From positions 48,248,425 to 48,312,424 of the forward strand of contig CM045768.1 of the NCBI GenBank assembly GCA_025200525.1: DNA of 64,000 nucleotides, written 5' to 3'. The first letter of the stretch is position 1. Each line of letters starts with the position of its first letter. A program made the position numbers and the translations under genes. The notes beneath the pieces are model-generated. The model had not been told where the DNA came from and ran no database searches. It saw only the letters and a list, made by a program, of their open reading frames with translations. This document shows positions 11,614-22,040 of the stretch, in pieces. This stretch comes from Camellia lanceoleosa (taxonomy: Eukaryota; Streptophyta; Magnoliopsida; Ericales; Theaceae).

Positions 11614-11989
11614 TTGGGGATGAACCACCTGTTGATGGCGCTCATTTTACTCCAAATGTGGTGGATGGTATGCACTATTTTAGCACTTTTGAAACTGCTG
11701 TTTATTTTACTTTCGGACATAGGTATTGAGTCAGTCTTGTTGTGTTATATTGAGTCAGTCTTATTGTATTGAGTTGATCTTGTTGTATCGGAGGTTAGTG
11801 ATTTTGAGGGTGTTAACTTGGACATCACTTCCCTGTTTGTTTGTTTGACTTTACACTCTTTCTTTTGCGTCTATTTCTACTATTGAGCCAATTAAGCCAG
11901 AAGTTCTAAATGAAATGGCAATAATTTCCACCTACTTTTCTGTGCCTTTAAATCATTGTATTGACCAAAGTTTTTCAAAATTGTTTCCA
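11614..11989 (+). other. non-coding gap between gag and pol remnants of A
   Basis: After the gag stop there are T-rich repeats of the phrase GAGTCAGTCTT/TTGTTGT (about 11,720-11,790) and no open frame. No protease motif is seen; the D-S/T-G region of the parental pol is absent. Confidence 0.6.
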
Positions 11990-12830
11990 AAACTATAATG
12001 AAAGCAAAGAGGAAGGAATTCCTTGGGATTTGCAAAAATTTGATCGGCTGAGAGAAGAGAGGCATGCTAATCCCTTAATGAATGAGATCATGGCTGTTAA
12101 TGTGAGTATTGAAAAGGATCCTGGCTTAGTCCATATTGGTTCTCCGTTGTCTTTAGAAAAGTCTGAGTGACTAGTCGCTTTATTAAAAGATTTCAAAAAA
12201 TGTTTTGCATGGTCCTACGAAGACATGCCTAGAATTGATCTTGAGATTATACACCATAGGATCACTCTTAGCCTCGAGACTTGACCCCTTTGCTTTCAAA
12301 CCTTGAGCCTTGATTCAGAATGTTCAACGGTCAACCAAAATATGAGGCTTGCATGGCCGAATTAGAAGTAACTTTTGAACTAGGGGCAAGAAGGTCAGAT
12401 GTGACTGAAGGAAGCTTTCATAGCTAGAGGAAGTAGTCCTTGAAATAGGGGCAAGAAGGTCAGATGTCATCAAAGGAAGCTTGTATAGCTAAGTTAGAAG
12501 CAACTCTTGAATTAGGGACAAAAAGGTTAGATATGCTCGAAGAGTCAAAACTGGGTCATTTCTCAAGCAAATGGAGATCGGCAAGAAAGTCAAATCCTAG
12601 AATCTGAGAGAAGATGAAATTTTTTGCTGAAGGACAATCAAGTTCCTATCCAGCGACACTAGAGTAAAATTCAGACCCAATTGGATGGGCTCTTACATCA
12701 TCAAGACTATTTAGTCAGCAACATCAGTCATTCTCATGGATTCAGTTGGCTTAGAGATCCTACGGCCAATTAACATGGACAAGTTAAACTTTTCTATTCT
12801 TGAAAGGCTCGCCGGGCTAAAAACTTGGAA
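11990..12830 (+). pseudogene. pol ends without the RT-integrase core (element A)
   Basis: Three separate remnants of Ogre-type pol survive. (1) 11,995-12,300: pre-RT segment, EGIPWDLQKFDRLRE, NPLMNEIMAVNV, then LVALLKDFKKCFAWSYEDMP, where the RT domain should begin. (2) 12,330-12,545: YEACMAELEVTFELGARR, matching the archaeal-type RNase H start of Tat/Ogre pol, here repeated three times as a 65-67 bp unit (starts 12365, 12430, 12497). (3) 12,664-12,815: KFRPNWMGSYIIKTI and LRPINMDKLNFS, the integrase C-terminal tail. RT catalytic motifs, integrase zinc finger and DDE core are all missing. Element B has a similar, more eroded arrangement at 21,160-21,720. Confidence 0.8.
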
Positions 12831-12850
12831 GGGCGACCTAGGCAAAAGTT

Positions 12851-12986
12851 AGAGCAAGAAGAAAAAGAAAAAGAAAAAAAACAAAAATGAAAAAATGAAA
12901 AAAAGAAAAAAGAAAAAAGAAAAAAAGAAGAAGAAGAAATGAAAAAAAAAATGAAAAAAGGAAAAAGAAGAAAGAGAAAGAAAAAT
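12851..12986 (+). repeat. purine-only low-complexity tract (A)
   Basis: (GAAAAA)n-type tract framed by two copies of a phrase ending GGCAAAAGTTA(G/C)AGC (about 12,808-12,855 and 12,988-13,036). Equivalent tracts lie at the same place in B (about 21,752-21,946, twice) and D (39,720-39,814). Confidence 0.85.
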
Positions 12987-13080
12987 AGCTCATAAGGTTG
13001 AAAATCCGGAAAGGCGGCCTTGGCAAAAGTTACAGCGCAAAAGGAGAGTGTTAATACCCAAGTGCACCTTAACTTGGGAA

Positions 13081-13119
13081 CTACGTACGGCCTGATTCCT
13101 ATCTTTGGGATATGTAGGC
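13081..13119 (+). other. conserved hairpin CTACGT...GTAG (A, first copy)
   Basis: Reads CTACGTACGG, then GATTCC, loop, GGGATATGTAGG. It is the same element as the perfect hairpin at 22,041-22,077 in B. The outer stem has one mismatch here (ACGTAG is ATGTAG, a G-U pair in RNA). Confidence 0.7.
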
Positions 13120-14718
13120 AACTTTATCCCAAAGTTCGGCTCCAACCATTTTCAACCTGCTTGTCTCATCCATGTTGGTCGGCTTATCCTTGTTCAACTC
13201 AGCTATCCTGTCTATGTGCAAATTGGCTCATCTCCATGCTCATCTTCGTTCAAAATCAATTGTCCTATTTCGTTAGAAGACTCAGCTGTAAGACAAATCA
13301 AGTTCAAATTTGAGGTTATGCATCTTAAGAGTTAATTTCACGTTGGTTGAGCAGTGGTCATTTGTAAACACAGTTTTTGAGGTTTTTTTTTAATGAGGTT
13401 GATTAATTTTCTCGAAAATTATTCCATTTTTTTCCAAAACTAGACCATTTCTTGGACCCAAAAAAGAAAAATTTTCGGTGCTCATAGCCTGACCTACATG
13501 GTTTCAAAGTAGAAAGTCGAACAAGCATATTAATCTAACTCTCATGTTGGTCAAAATTGTTTTAGTAGAACCAAAAAAAAAAAAATTAGTCAAAATGATG
13601 GACTAGGGCCACAGTCGAGTCAGGTTTTTCTGTCTTTTTCCCGTTGTCAATGTACTCGCCAGAAAGGGCACAACTAAATCTAACCGCAAAGGCCAAAAGT
13701 TCTCTCATCCTCCAAGCAACAAGGTATCGAGGCAAGTGCGAAGCACGAACTAGAAATGGAGCAGGATATTCGACCCCCTCTTATAGGGTCCATAACTTCC
13801 AGCTTATTTATCAACCACCCTAGTAAGAGATAAAAAATAAGAGAGATTAAAGAATAAAGAGATGTACGCTGAGAGAAAAAGTAAGGAAAGGGCTTTTCAG
13901 AGAAAAAGAGATTGAGTTCCAAAGTGATGTGACAAATGAGAAAGGGTGGAAAACAATACCTCGAGAGATAGGCTCCTCGTGAACCGAGAGGTCTCCCACC
14001 AATGGAAAGCAAATATTCGAGTGTTGTGTTTGTGGTTTTGTTTGTTTTGATTATTGTTTTGAGTCGTTTTGATTTTGATAGGTGTAAATCAACGGGTTTA
14101 GATTGTTTTTACTTTTTTTTCCCTTTGTTGAGTCGTGGTGTACTGTGGTTAGTCGTAGGTTTAATACTTGGTTAAGAACTCATTCTTAGTTTCAATTTCA
14201 AGAAAATAAATTGTTTTGTACTCGGATTGCGGTGCCATTCTCAACATGATCTGCAAAACAGGATTCTTTCATTCATAAACTGTAGGGTTCTACCCAAATC
14301 AAAAAAGGGAGCAACCAAACGAGGACCTATCTGAAGCTACATAGGTTTCGGATTGCAAAACAAAAGAAAAGAGAGAAAATTGGTGCATCTGAGTTTGTTT
14401 CCACTTCAGTATTTTTAAGTTTGCATTTCGGATGCACCTTCTCAGACCTTGTCATTTCTTCGGAGTATGAGTATACCTCGACCTCAAGCTCAAGCTTGTT
14501 TCAAGTTAGAATCGCGATTAAGCCTGCTTCAAGCCAGAATGGCGATCAAAGTGCTCTCCTTGAGTACCATTCATGCCGGAAGCATCTTGGTTATGTTTCC
14601 AATGAGTTCCTAGGAGACCAACTGTGACGGTGGAAACTAGAGTTTGAATGACGAGGCCTAGAAAGCAAATGTTTGAAATTTCCGAGACTAAAGTTTGGTT
14701 TAAATACACAGAGGTGTA
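13120..14718 (+). other. 3' non-coding region of element A, left half
   Basis: No credible gene. It is colinear with B 22,078-23,580 and D's 3' part (shared phrases TTGGACCCAAAAAAG, GAGAAAGGGTGG, TGTGCAAAACAG, GGAGTATGAGT). It ends in the conserved block GTTCCTAGGAGACCAACTG...GGTTTAAATAC (about 14,608-14,718) that is split by the insertion of B. Confidence 0.75.
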
Positions 14719-15227
14719 TGTAGACACCCCGTTTTTGACCGCTCTCAAGACTTGGGCATTACTGATGGTTTGCTCGGTGTTGAGAGATGTGCAGGGCACA
14801 GGTTCAGTTTCTTCGACAAGGAGAGAGGCAAACCCTTCAAAACACTTTGTTTAGGGGTTTGGAGTTGAAGAAAAGAGGAGAGAAGGGGAGAAAATAGGTT
14901 GGAGAAGAAGTTCGCCATGAATCCGGATAGAAGAAAGTCAAGCGGCTCTCGCTGAATCAGGCTTATTCAATTGCATACTTGGAATTTAGCTATGAGGCCA
15001 CTACCATTGGAAAGAAGACTTCCGAGGCTTCATTTTTGGTTCAAGAATCTCCTAGAGCCAAGTCTGGGTGGAGGAGATATGATGGGTTGAAGCTGGACAT
15101 CATCCCGGTTGGATCGAGTCTGCGCGGCTTCACGGAAAAGGGCATAACTTTTTGCACAGGAGGAATTTTGATGCAAGGTTTGCGCCATTGGAAAGCTAAC
15201 TTCCGGGGCTTCAATCTGGCCACCCAC

Positions 15228-15345
15228 CGGCACTTTTTGACCTCACCGGCCACCCATCGGCACTCTATTTGTCCGACCGGCCAGAATAAAGTGCGGGTCG
15301 GCGCTATATTGTGCCGACCGGCAATATATTGTGCCGATGACCTCT
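15228..15345 (+). repeat. GC-rich cluster 1 of the B LTR (upstream of TATA)
   Basis: Short GC palindromes in AT-rich surroundings: GGTCGGC...GCCGACC as an inverted repeat and TGCCGACCGGCA at 15312-15323. The same 12-mer recurs in cluster 2 (17322-17333). In the 3' LTR the hairpin arms are longer (GGTCGGCAC/GTGCCGACC near 26,317-26,341). Confidence 0.85.
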
Positions 15346-15478
15346 TTTATGGCCGACCTGACCCTTTTGACCTTCCCAGGCATGGTGCATGCCAGCTATG
15401 CCAGCTGGGATGCACAGAACCAGCTCCACGTGCATATATGTGGCTATTTTGCACCCTTTTGCACCTTTGAACCCCCAA

Positions 15479-15634
15479 AAGCTTCTAGAAGCTTGAACCC
15501 TTTGGCCAAGCTTCTTAGAGAAGCTTGGCCAGCTGTTTTAGCTTCCTCTAGAAGCCACAAACCCTTTGCACCCTTTGCCCCTTTCATTTGGCTTCTTGGA
15601 GAAGCCAAGAACCTTTGCCTTTGCCTATTTAAGG
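15479..15634 (+). promoter_or_regulatory. B promoter: heat-shock-element-like palindromes and TATA
   Basis: Four inverted repeats built on TTC..GAA: AAGCTTCTAGAAGCTT (15479-15494), a 12-bp perfect inverted repeat with 3-nt loop at 15504-15530 (GGCCAAGCTTCT arms), GCTTCCTCTAGAAGC (15541-15555) and a 9-bp one at 15588-15608 (TTGGCTTCT arms). TTCTAGAA is the core of plant heat-shock elements (nTTCnnGAAn). A TATA-like TATTTAAGG lies at 15626-15634, then a CT-rich stretch. The 3' LTR has the same set around 26,503-26,657. Confidence 0.65.
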
Positions 15635-16002
15635 AGCATTCCTCCTCCATTGTTGAGGGTTAGAGATTCTTAAGCAAAAAACCAGAGATATAGATACATA
15701 TCTGATATAGATACATATATCCCTCCATCTCTCACTATATCTCTCTCATTCAACCTCCAAATACCCTTGTTCTTGGGTCATTCCTTCACCAACCCATAGC
15801 ACAACACCACCACTTCCATTTCCAGAATTTGGGAGGTCATTTGCAGAGCTTAGGAGCACCAAAACTTGGTCCAAGAGGTGCTGGTTTGTTGGTCTACAAG
15901 GGTAAGCACACTTTTCCCCAAAACTAGCACTTTCTTGGTTCATATCTAAGCCATAGTTGCATGTATTTTTGAGGTTCGATGTAAACTGTAAAGAGGCTTG
16001 TT

Positions 16003-16036
16003 TTGAGCCCTTCTTCAACATTGAAGAAGGGCTCAA
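16003..16036 (+). other. perfect 16-bp hairpin in the B leader
   Basis: Arms TTGAGCCCTTCTTCAA (16003-16018) and its exact reverse complement (16021-16036) with a 2-base spacer. It is downstream of the promoter and of a GTAAGC donor-like site at 15902, inside the transcribed leader. The 3' LTR carries it too (about 27,026-27,060). Such a stem in a 5' leader is a natural candidate for a packaging or dimerisation signal; that role is inference. Confidence 0.8.
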
Positions 16037-17315
16037 CCTTGTTTGGGACCCCCATGTATGACTTGCTTCATTACCCCTCTTTGGTCCCCTTTTTTGCATG
16101 TCTTTTTAGCCTACCATGCTTCTGTTTTTGGGTCTTCTACAGGCCTGAAAAGGGTCTTATTTTGACCCCCTCTACATGTCTCATGAAGGGTATTTGGCTG
16201 TTTGGTGCATCCTTTTGGTACTTCATGTTATACCCCTTTGTGGGCCTTAATCTTGCATTGCATTTTGAGCATGTGTGTATACTGTTTTGGGACTTTTCAT
16301 CTACTGTAAATGTTCATATTTTTGGTCCCTCTTCAGTGTTGTAGAAGGACATTTTTCTGTTTGAGCATTGCATCTATCACTTGCCTCATTGCCTCCCTTG
16401 AGGAGCCATTTTTGCATGCCATGTTAGTCCCACTTGTGCTTACTGTCTTGCCATGCTTTGTACTGTGAACATACTTATTTTGGGGCTGTCTAGCTTCTGT
16501 CTTCATACTTCATGTTCATATCTTGCATATTTGATATAGCCATAGGCCATTTCATGTACCTAGTTTTGCATTTCGGGAGCGATTCCATGCATTTGGTCCC
16601 ATTTCGCCATGTTTCGGGGCTGTTTTGCCCCTCATTTTGCTGCTGAAATTTGCATGTTTTGTATGCCATATTCCATGTTATGCCATGTCTCATTAGAGTG
16701 CCATTTCGCGTCAGAGGCGTGCACGCATTTCGAGGCATCTCATTTTCATCTAACGGCCTCTTATGTGGGTGTGGCTGAGGCTCTCTCATGTTAGCGTAAG
16801 TCCATATCGCATTGCATATGCCATTTTCTCAGTTTGCGTGCCCGTGTGCACGCATTTTGAGGCATCACATTTTCATCTCATGGCCGCTGATTTTGGCATG
16901 CTTGCGAGTTATCCATGTTAGTTTAAGTCCACCGTTGCATGTTGTTGCATGCCATGTTTGTTTTCATGTTTAGGTTTCGACCCTAGCATACATTGCTCAT
17001 TCGCATGTTCATGTTGCATACTTAGTCGCCATGCCTAGGTTGCATTTCATTGAGCATGCATCCCTTGCTTCTTGACCAATCATGATAGGGGTTGGGGCCC
17101 TTTGATTTGTTTTGTGCTTGCATTCCATTTGATATCAAAGTTGCTAACTTGGCTTTCGGGCCATTATGCATTGAAATGCGTGATTGATGGCCTGGTCGCC
17201 ATGCTCCCTTGAGTCCATTACATGATAGGGAGTGTGTCCATGCATACATTTGCCTAGAAATTCTATGCCTTGCATTGCTGGTCTGCTGTTGCTGTCAAAA
17301 CTGTCTTCTGCAGGA

Positions 17316-17412
17316 ATTTTGTGCCGACCGGCAGTATAGAGTGCCGAATGTATTTATTGCCGATAGCTTCATTTCCAGCCGGTGGACTTTATACATGGCC
17401 GGTGGACATTCT
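17316..17412 (+). repeat. GC-rich cluster 2 of the B LTR
   Basis: GTGCCGACCGGCAGT, then GTGCCGAATG, CAGCCGGTGG, GGCCGGTGGAC. Located about 2 kb downstream of cluster 1, in the transcribed part of the LTR. The 3' LTR counterpart is at about 28,318-28,412. Confidence 0.8.
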
Positions 17413-18660
17413 ATCCGGTGATGATCCTTAGGATTTGAGCCTGTTCCAGGACTTTTGCAATTTTCCAGAGAAGTAGGACAGTGAAACAGAGGCAACAGTG
17501 GCATGGTGCGGATTTCTGGGCAAGTCGGACTGAAGCATACATCATTCGCGCATCCCGAGGCGGAGGCTACGGCCATCTTCTCTTTGCATTTATTTTGATT
17601 AGATTAGAAATTATGTAATAATTAATTTAGCGATTTGTTATTCGGACTGTATATTCTTTCGGTCCCTCCGTGTGAGGGCGTATTTGTAATAAGTGTGTGT
17701 GGGTGTGTGCATGTCTTCCAACCCCCACTTCTTTCTTCCCTTTTATTTACCTGCTTATGATGGTAGATTAGGGCACGTTTATTTTAGCATACCTTATGCT
17801 ATGCATGCGTGCATTCATGCATTTGTTTACATGCATCGGGCTCGGTACATCATACAAACTGCATCGTACTTTCAATTCCAAATTGAATCGTGTGTATTTG
17901 TAGCATTCCATATGCCATGTTTAGGGTTAGCGAGCCTACTCTAAATTGCATCCTTGCATGTTGCATTAGCCACTTAACATGACCTAGGACATGCATGTTT
18001 GCTAACTAGTTTATTGTTTTGTACGGTCGATGTAAGTATTTTACGCTTTAGCATACCACATGCATGTGAATGTTGCCATGACAGTATGCTTACCATGCGG
18101 TTAAGTGCTTATGTGAGATAAACTGTTTGAATGCCTGTGGGTGGAGGTTGGATTGCTTGAGTTGGGAAAACTCATTGAAATCCGTGTTTTAGCCTACTTG
18201 CGAGTAGCAAATTACAAAGCATTTTCAAAACAAACGGATATGCAATGTTTATTTCCAAATTAGGCGATCTAGTCTATACTTGTTTGCCGTGCGCATAACA
18301 TAGTAATTCTAGGCTAATAATTGGAATAAGAACACATAATGTTTTCAAAAACGGATATCACGGTTAGTAGAGGCGGTCTTTGCTCATAGTGACCTTCGAT
18401 CGTACCCAAGCTCGAACCAAGACCACTTTGGTGATAGCGGACATGTGGCCTTGACGCAGTCGGTTTCCTAAATTTCTCATTTTAAAATATTTAGGTGGCG
18501 ACTACATGAATCCATGTTTGGCACTTCTTTTCAAAATCTGTTTTTCTTCAAAACGATTTGCCAGAGTTGGACTCTTTGGTTCAGATTTAGAACCGTGACA
18601 AATTGGGTCCTTTGACTGTAGTGAACCAGGCACGGGACTTAACCCTCCCGGCGTTCGGGT

Positions 18661-19461
18661 GGGAGTTTAGAGTTCAACTCGAACGCATGATATCCTGTTT
18701 TGACTACGCTTATGTGTTTTTTTGTATTGCATGTGCATTGGTGCGCCTAGGACACAGTGTTTGCCATCTGCCATTCCTGAACGGTTTGCCAGAGGCTTGT
18801 CTTGTCAAGGCATGACCATAAGGCTAACCGGTTATGGGCTCTGACAGCATGGGAACACAAACCCCGGTTTTACTGGGGCACCCTTTTTGACCATTCGACC
18901 TAGTGCATATTCGGAATCCATAGTGACCATTCTAAACTAGGACAGGTTGCTTACCCGATATAGGTTGTTTGAAACCGTTGCGTGCATAGTGAAACCCTAG
19001 CTCCTGACAAAACAGGACAGGGAAACCCTACCCCAACATAGGGGTGTATTGGCTCTCATTTACTTGCTATGTGCTTTTAGAGTGTATCTCTACAGGGAAT
19101 GCATATACCAGTTTGCAAGTCAGTATCGAGGGCACGATGTCGATTTTTGAGAATCAGTTATATCTGCGAGTATCATATTCAGATTTGGGGCAATGATTTC
19201 GAGGAACAGTGATCAGTAATGGAATACAGTCATTCAGCTTTGCTCGTATCTGTTTTGGTGAAGTTGAACTGAGATGCTGTCTGTTTTCCCTTTTGCTAGG
19301 TAGTCTTGAAACCATAGCTTCAGAAGGCTCCACTATCTCCCGGGTACATTGGATTTGTACTGATAGACTTTGTCAGGTCAGAGACTCAGTTCAAGGGTAA
19401 TCAGGCTAGAAGGCTAGTTCACCTGGCCCTTATCCACCCCTCCAGTGAACAGGTCAGTCAG
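18661..19461 (+). other. leader between LTR and gag of element B
   Basis: Non-coding. Colinear with the D leader (TGTTTGCCATCTGCCATTCC, GGTTATGGGCTCTG, GGAACACA, GACCATTC). No primer site remains at its left edge. Confidence 0.75.
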
Positions 19462-20760
19462 ATGGATCAGCAGAATACATCAAGGATGGAGGCAATGATG
19501 CGTCAAATGCAGGAAACTATGAAACTCATGCAACAAGACGCTGTCCGCCAAGCGGAATTTTCCAAGCGCAATCATGGGAGCTCATCAGCAAAGCGGTGCG
19601 TCTGCTTCACAACAAGTTCCTCCCCCAGTAGGAGCTCCAGCACCTGGGGAGACGCCAAATGTCCAGGAAGGTACAGACATTCCGGTAGGGCCGGCTCCGC
19701 CCCCAATTTTACCCCAGCTATCAAAAACACCCACCAACCTACCGGACTCTCCCTTTGAGTTCGAGACGGATCCCACAGCACTGAAGTTGAGCAAGCTTGA
19801 AAAGCTGTTCAAGAAATCCCAGGGAGTGAAGACCATCCCTGACATTGAAGATGGATACGGACGTGACATTGCACAGTTCAAGATGCCTCACATCGACCGC
19901 TTTGACGGGTCGAGATCCTATGGTCCACTTGAGTTTGTTTCAGATGTTCGATGGGCTTGACAAGATCTGAAGCTCTCCTTTTAGTAGGACCATCGCAGAC
20001 CATCTGTACGCCAAGTTAGAGGACTCGATGAAGCGTGGGAGGAGATGTCCGAGGCCTTCGTCGCACAATATTCATACAATACCCGGTCGAGATCACAACC
20101 CGTGATCTTGAGACAACCAGTAAGAGCCGAAGAGGGCTTCTCGACTTTGTAACCCGTTGAGAGCCAAAGCTTCTTCGATGACCACTAGGCGTCGACAAGG
20201 ACCAGACACGGATGATTGTGCGCAATCTCCAACCCAGCCGATGCAGAAGATGATTGTCCTCCCCTACCCACCTTTGAGACCTCCATGAGATTGGGGTACA
20301 AATCGAGGATGCTATAAAGCAGGCCTCATTGACCAGAGAAGGAGCGGCCAGAGGGCGTTTACCGCATTCAATGTGACCACGTGGTGATGCAACTGCAAGA
20401 CCTTCAAGTGGGCATGGTCACCAACACCACATCACAAAAGCTACCCCATTCAAAGTAGCTCCTGAAACCAAATATCCACCTCGAGTCAAGAGGGTTTTCA
20501 CCCCACTTCATATGCCTTTGTCAAAGGCTCTAGAGGTCTTAATCCGAAAGGACATCCGAAACCATTGGAACAACGACCTTTACGATCCTCTCCTTCAAAG
20601 CATGACCGGACTAAATCAGGCCTACCATCAACAAACCGGGTCATGAGACCGACGCCATGATGTACAAGATTTGTTTGACAACAACGCTATCGCCACACCA
20701 CCAAGAAAGTCTATCGTCACCGGATCAAGAACTTGGGGGATAGTACAAGTATGTGATCGG
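19462..20760 (+). pseudogene. gag of element B, frameshifted
   Basis: Starts MDQQNTSRMEAMMRQMQETM at 19462, then shifts to the frame of 19574-19960: PFEFETDPTALKLSKLEKLF, VKTIPDIEDGY, MPHIDRFDGS. Downstream the nucleotide sequence still follows the A gag, but with many 1-4 base losses so that no frame holds. The last recognisable part is FTPLHMPLSKALEVLI near 20,500 and YHQQTG near 20,630 (a single copy of the module that is doubled in A and D). Non-functional. Small-deletion density is far above that of B's LTRs and may be partly an assembly problem. Confidence 0.85.
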
Positions 20761-21159
20761 GACAAACCACTCAGATGTGGCGATGGCACGACTGCTTTTG
20801 AGAATTTGCGAATGCCGGTTTTGTATGCTCGCTTGTGCTTTTTGCTTTGAGCTGTCTTTGTCTTGAGTCATTTTTTTATTAAGTCTTGTTGTATCGAGTC
20901 CCTGCTTTGTCGAGTCGGGTGATTTTGGGAGTTACTCGACATCACTTGCTTGTTTTCGTCTGTTTTTCATTTTGTTTTGAGTCTGTTTACGCCAGTGAGT
21001 TATGCTAACAGATTTTGAATGGAATGATTTTACACTCTTGTGTTTCTTGTGCGAAATTCTAAATGAGATGGAAGTATTTGACTAAGAACTCTTTTTTCAG
21101 GTTTTAAAGTCATTGCATTGGCCTAAGTTTTTCAAAACTTTTTCAAACACTGGTGACTG

Positions 21160-21720
21160 GTGAAACGAAGAGGAAGGAATTCCTTGGGATTTGCAAAAAT
21201 TTGATCAATTGAGAGAAAGAGAGGCGCTAAGCCCTTAATGAATGAAATCATGCTTGTTAGTGTGAGTCTTGAGAAGGACCCTAGCTTTGATCCAGATTGG
21301 TCCTACATCATGAGCGATTTGTCGCTTTCTTAAAGGATTTCAAAAATGTTTTATGCGGTCCTCGAAGACATGTAGAATCATTCTTGAGATTGTGCTTTAG
21401 ATCGCCTCACCGAGACTCGACCCTCATTTTGAACCTTGGACTCAAACTCAATGTTCAGCGGTTAACTACAACGTGAGGCCTATGAGACCAGATTCAAAGA
21501 ACAAGAGGCAAGAAAGTCAAATCAAGAAGATCGATGTCGTTAAGAGAGGCTTGGGAAGCTAGATTAGAAGCCCCCTCAAACTAGGGGCAAGATGTCGATG
21601 TTCAAGAGTCAAGATGAGTTCTCTAATCAATTGACCACTCTCCCGATATGGATGGCATCAAAACCCTAAAACCATTTGGCATGGACTTGCTACACTTTTA
21701 CCCTTTGAGAGGCTCACGCG
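21160..21720 (+). pseudogene. pol remnants of element B
   Basis: The nucleotide sequence matches A's pol remnants: GAAGGAATTCCTTGGGAT with LMNEIM near 21,170-21,260, CGAAGACATG near 21,365, the GAAGC/TAGAAGC repeats near 21,500-21,590, and AAACCATTTGGCATGGAC near 21,665. No RT, integrase core or open frame. The order and missing middle equal those of A, so the deletion predates the split of the two LTR families or was inherited from a shared template. Confidence 0.65.
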
Positions 21721-21751
21721 AAAACCCTAAGGTGACCTGCAAAAGTTAGAG

Positions 21752-21946
21752 CAAGCAAAAAATACATACAAAAGGAAAGAAAAAATACAGAAAAAAAAAG
21801 AAGAACAAATGAAGAAGAAAAAGAAAAGAAAAGAAAAGAAGCTCAAGGTCGAAAACCCGTGACGGCGCCTTGGTAAAAGTTAGAGCCTAAAGAAAAAAAA
21901 AAGAAAAAGAGAAAAAATGAAAAAGAAAGAAAAGAAAGAAGAACAA
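21752..21946 (+). repeat. two purine-rich tracts (B)
   Basis: About 21,752-21,841 and 21,889-21,946, each preceded by GTAAAAGTTAGAGC- or GCAAAAGTTAGAGC-type sequence and a GGTCGAAAACC phrase. Same position as the tracts in A and D. Confidence 0.85.
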
Positions 21947-22040
21947 AGCTTGCAAGGTCGAAAACCTGCAACAGGCGCCTTGGCAAAAGTTAGAGCATAA
22001 AAAGGAGAGGTTAAATACCCGAGTGTACCTTAACCCCGAA

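Larger units (their letters stand above)
14719..18660 (+). repeat. 5' LTR of element B
   Basis: Matches the 3' LTR at an offset of 11,023. The final part is damaged: the LTR end (GGGGACGTCTACA) and the primer site are missing, and GTTCGGGT at about 18,660 runs straight into leader sequence, consistent with a deletion of about 30-40 bp. From about 17,300 onward this copy has many 1-5 bp deletions relative to the 3' LTR. Open frames seen in it (for example 14979-15470) are also in the 3' LTR and code for nothing recognisable. Confidence 0.9.

Noticed and set aside
12838..13026. Poly-Phe/Leu minus-strand frame as a membrane protein
   Set aside because: Complement of the purine tract; low complexity only.
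14979..15470. 163-codon open frame in the B 5' LTR, repeated at 26002-26493
   Set aside because: It lies in U3 over the promoter, has no known domain, and is kept in both copies only because the LTRs are alike. The same holds for 15331-15663, 15746-16099 (minus) and their 3' LTR copies.
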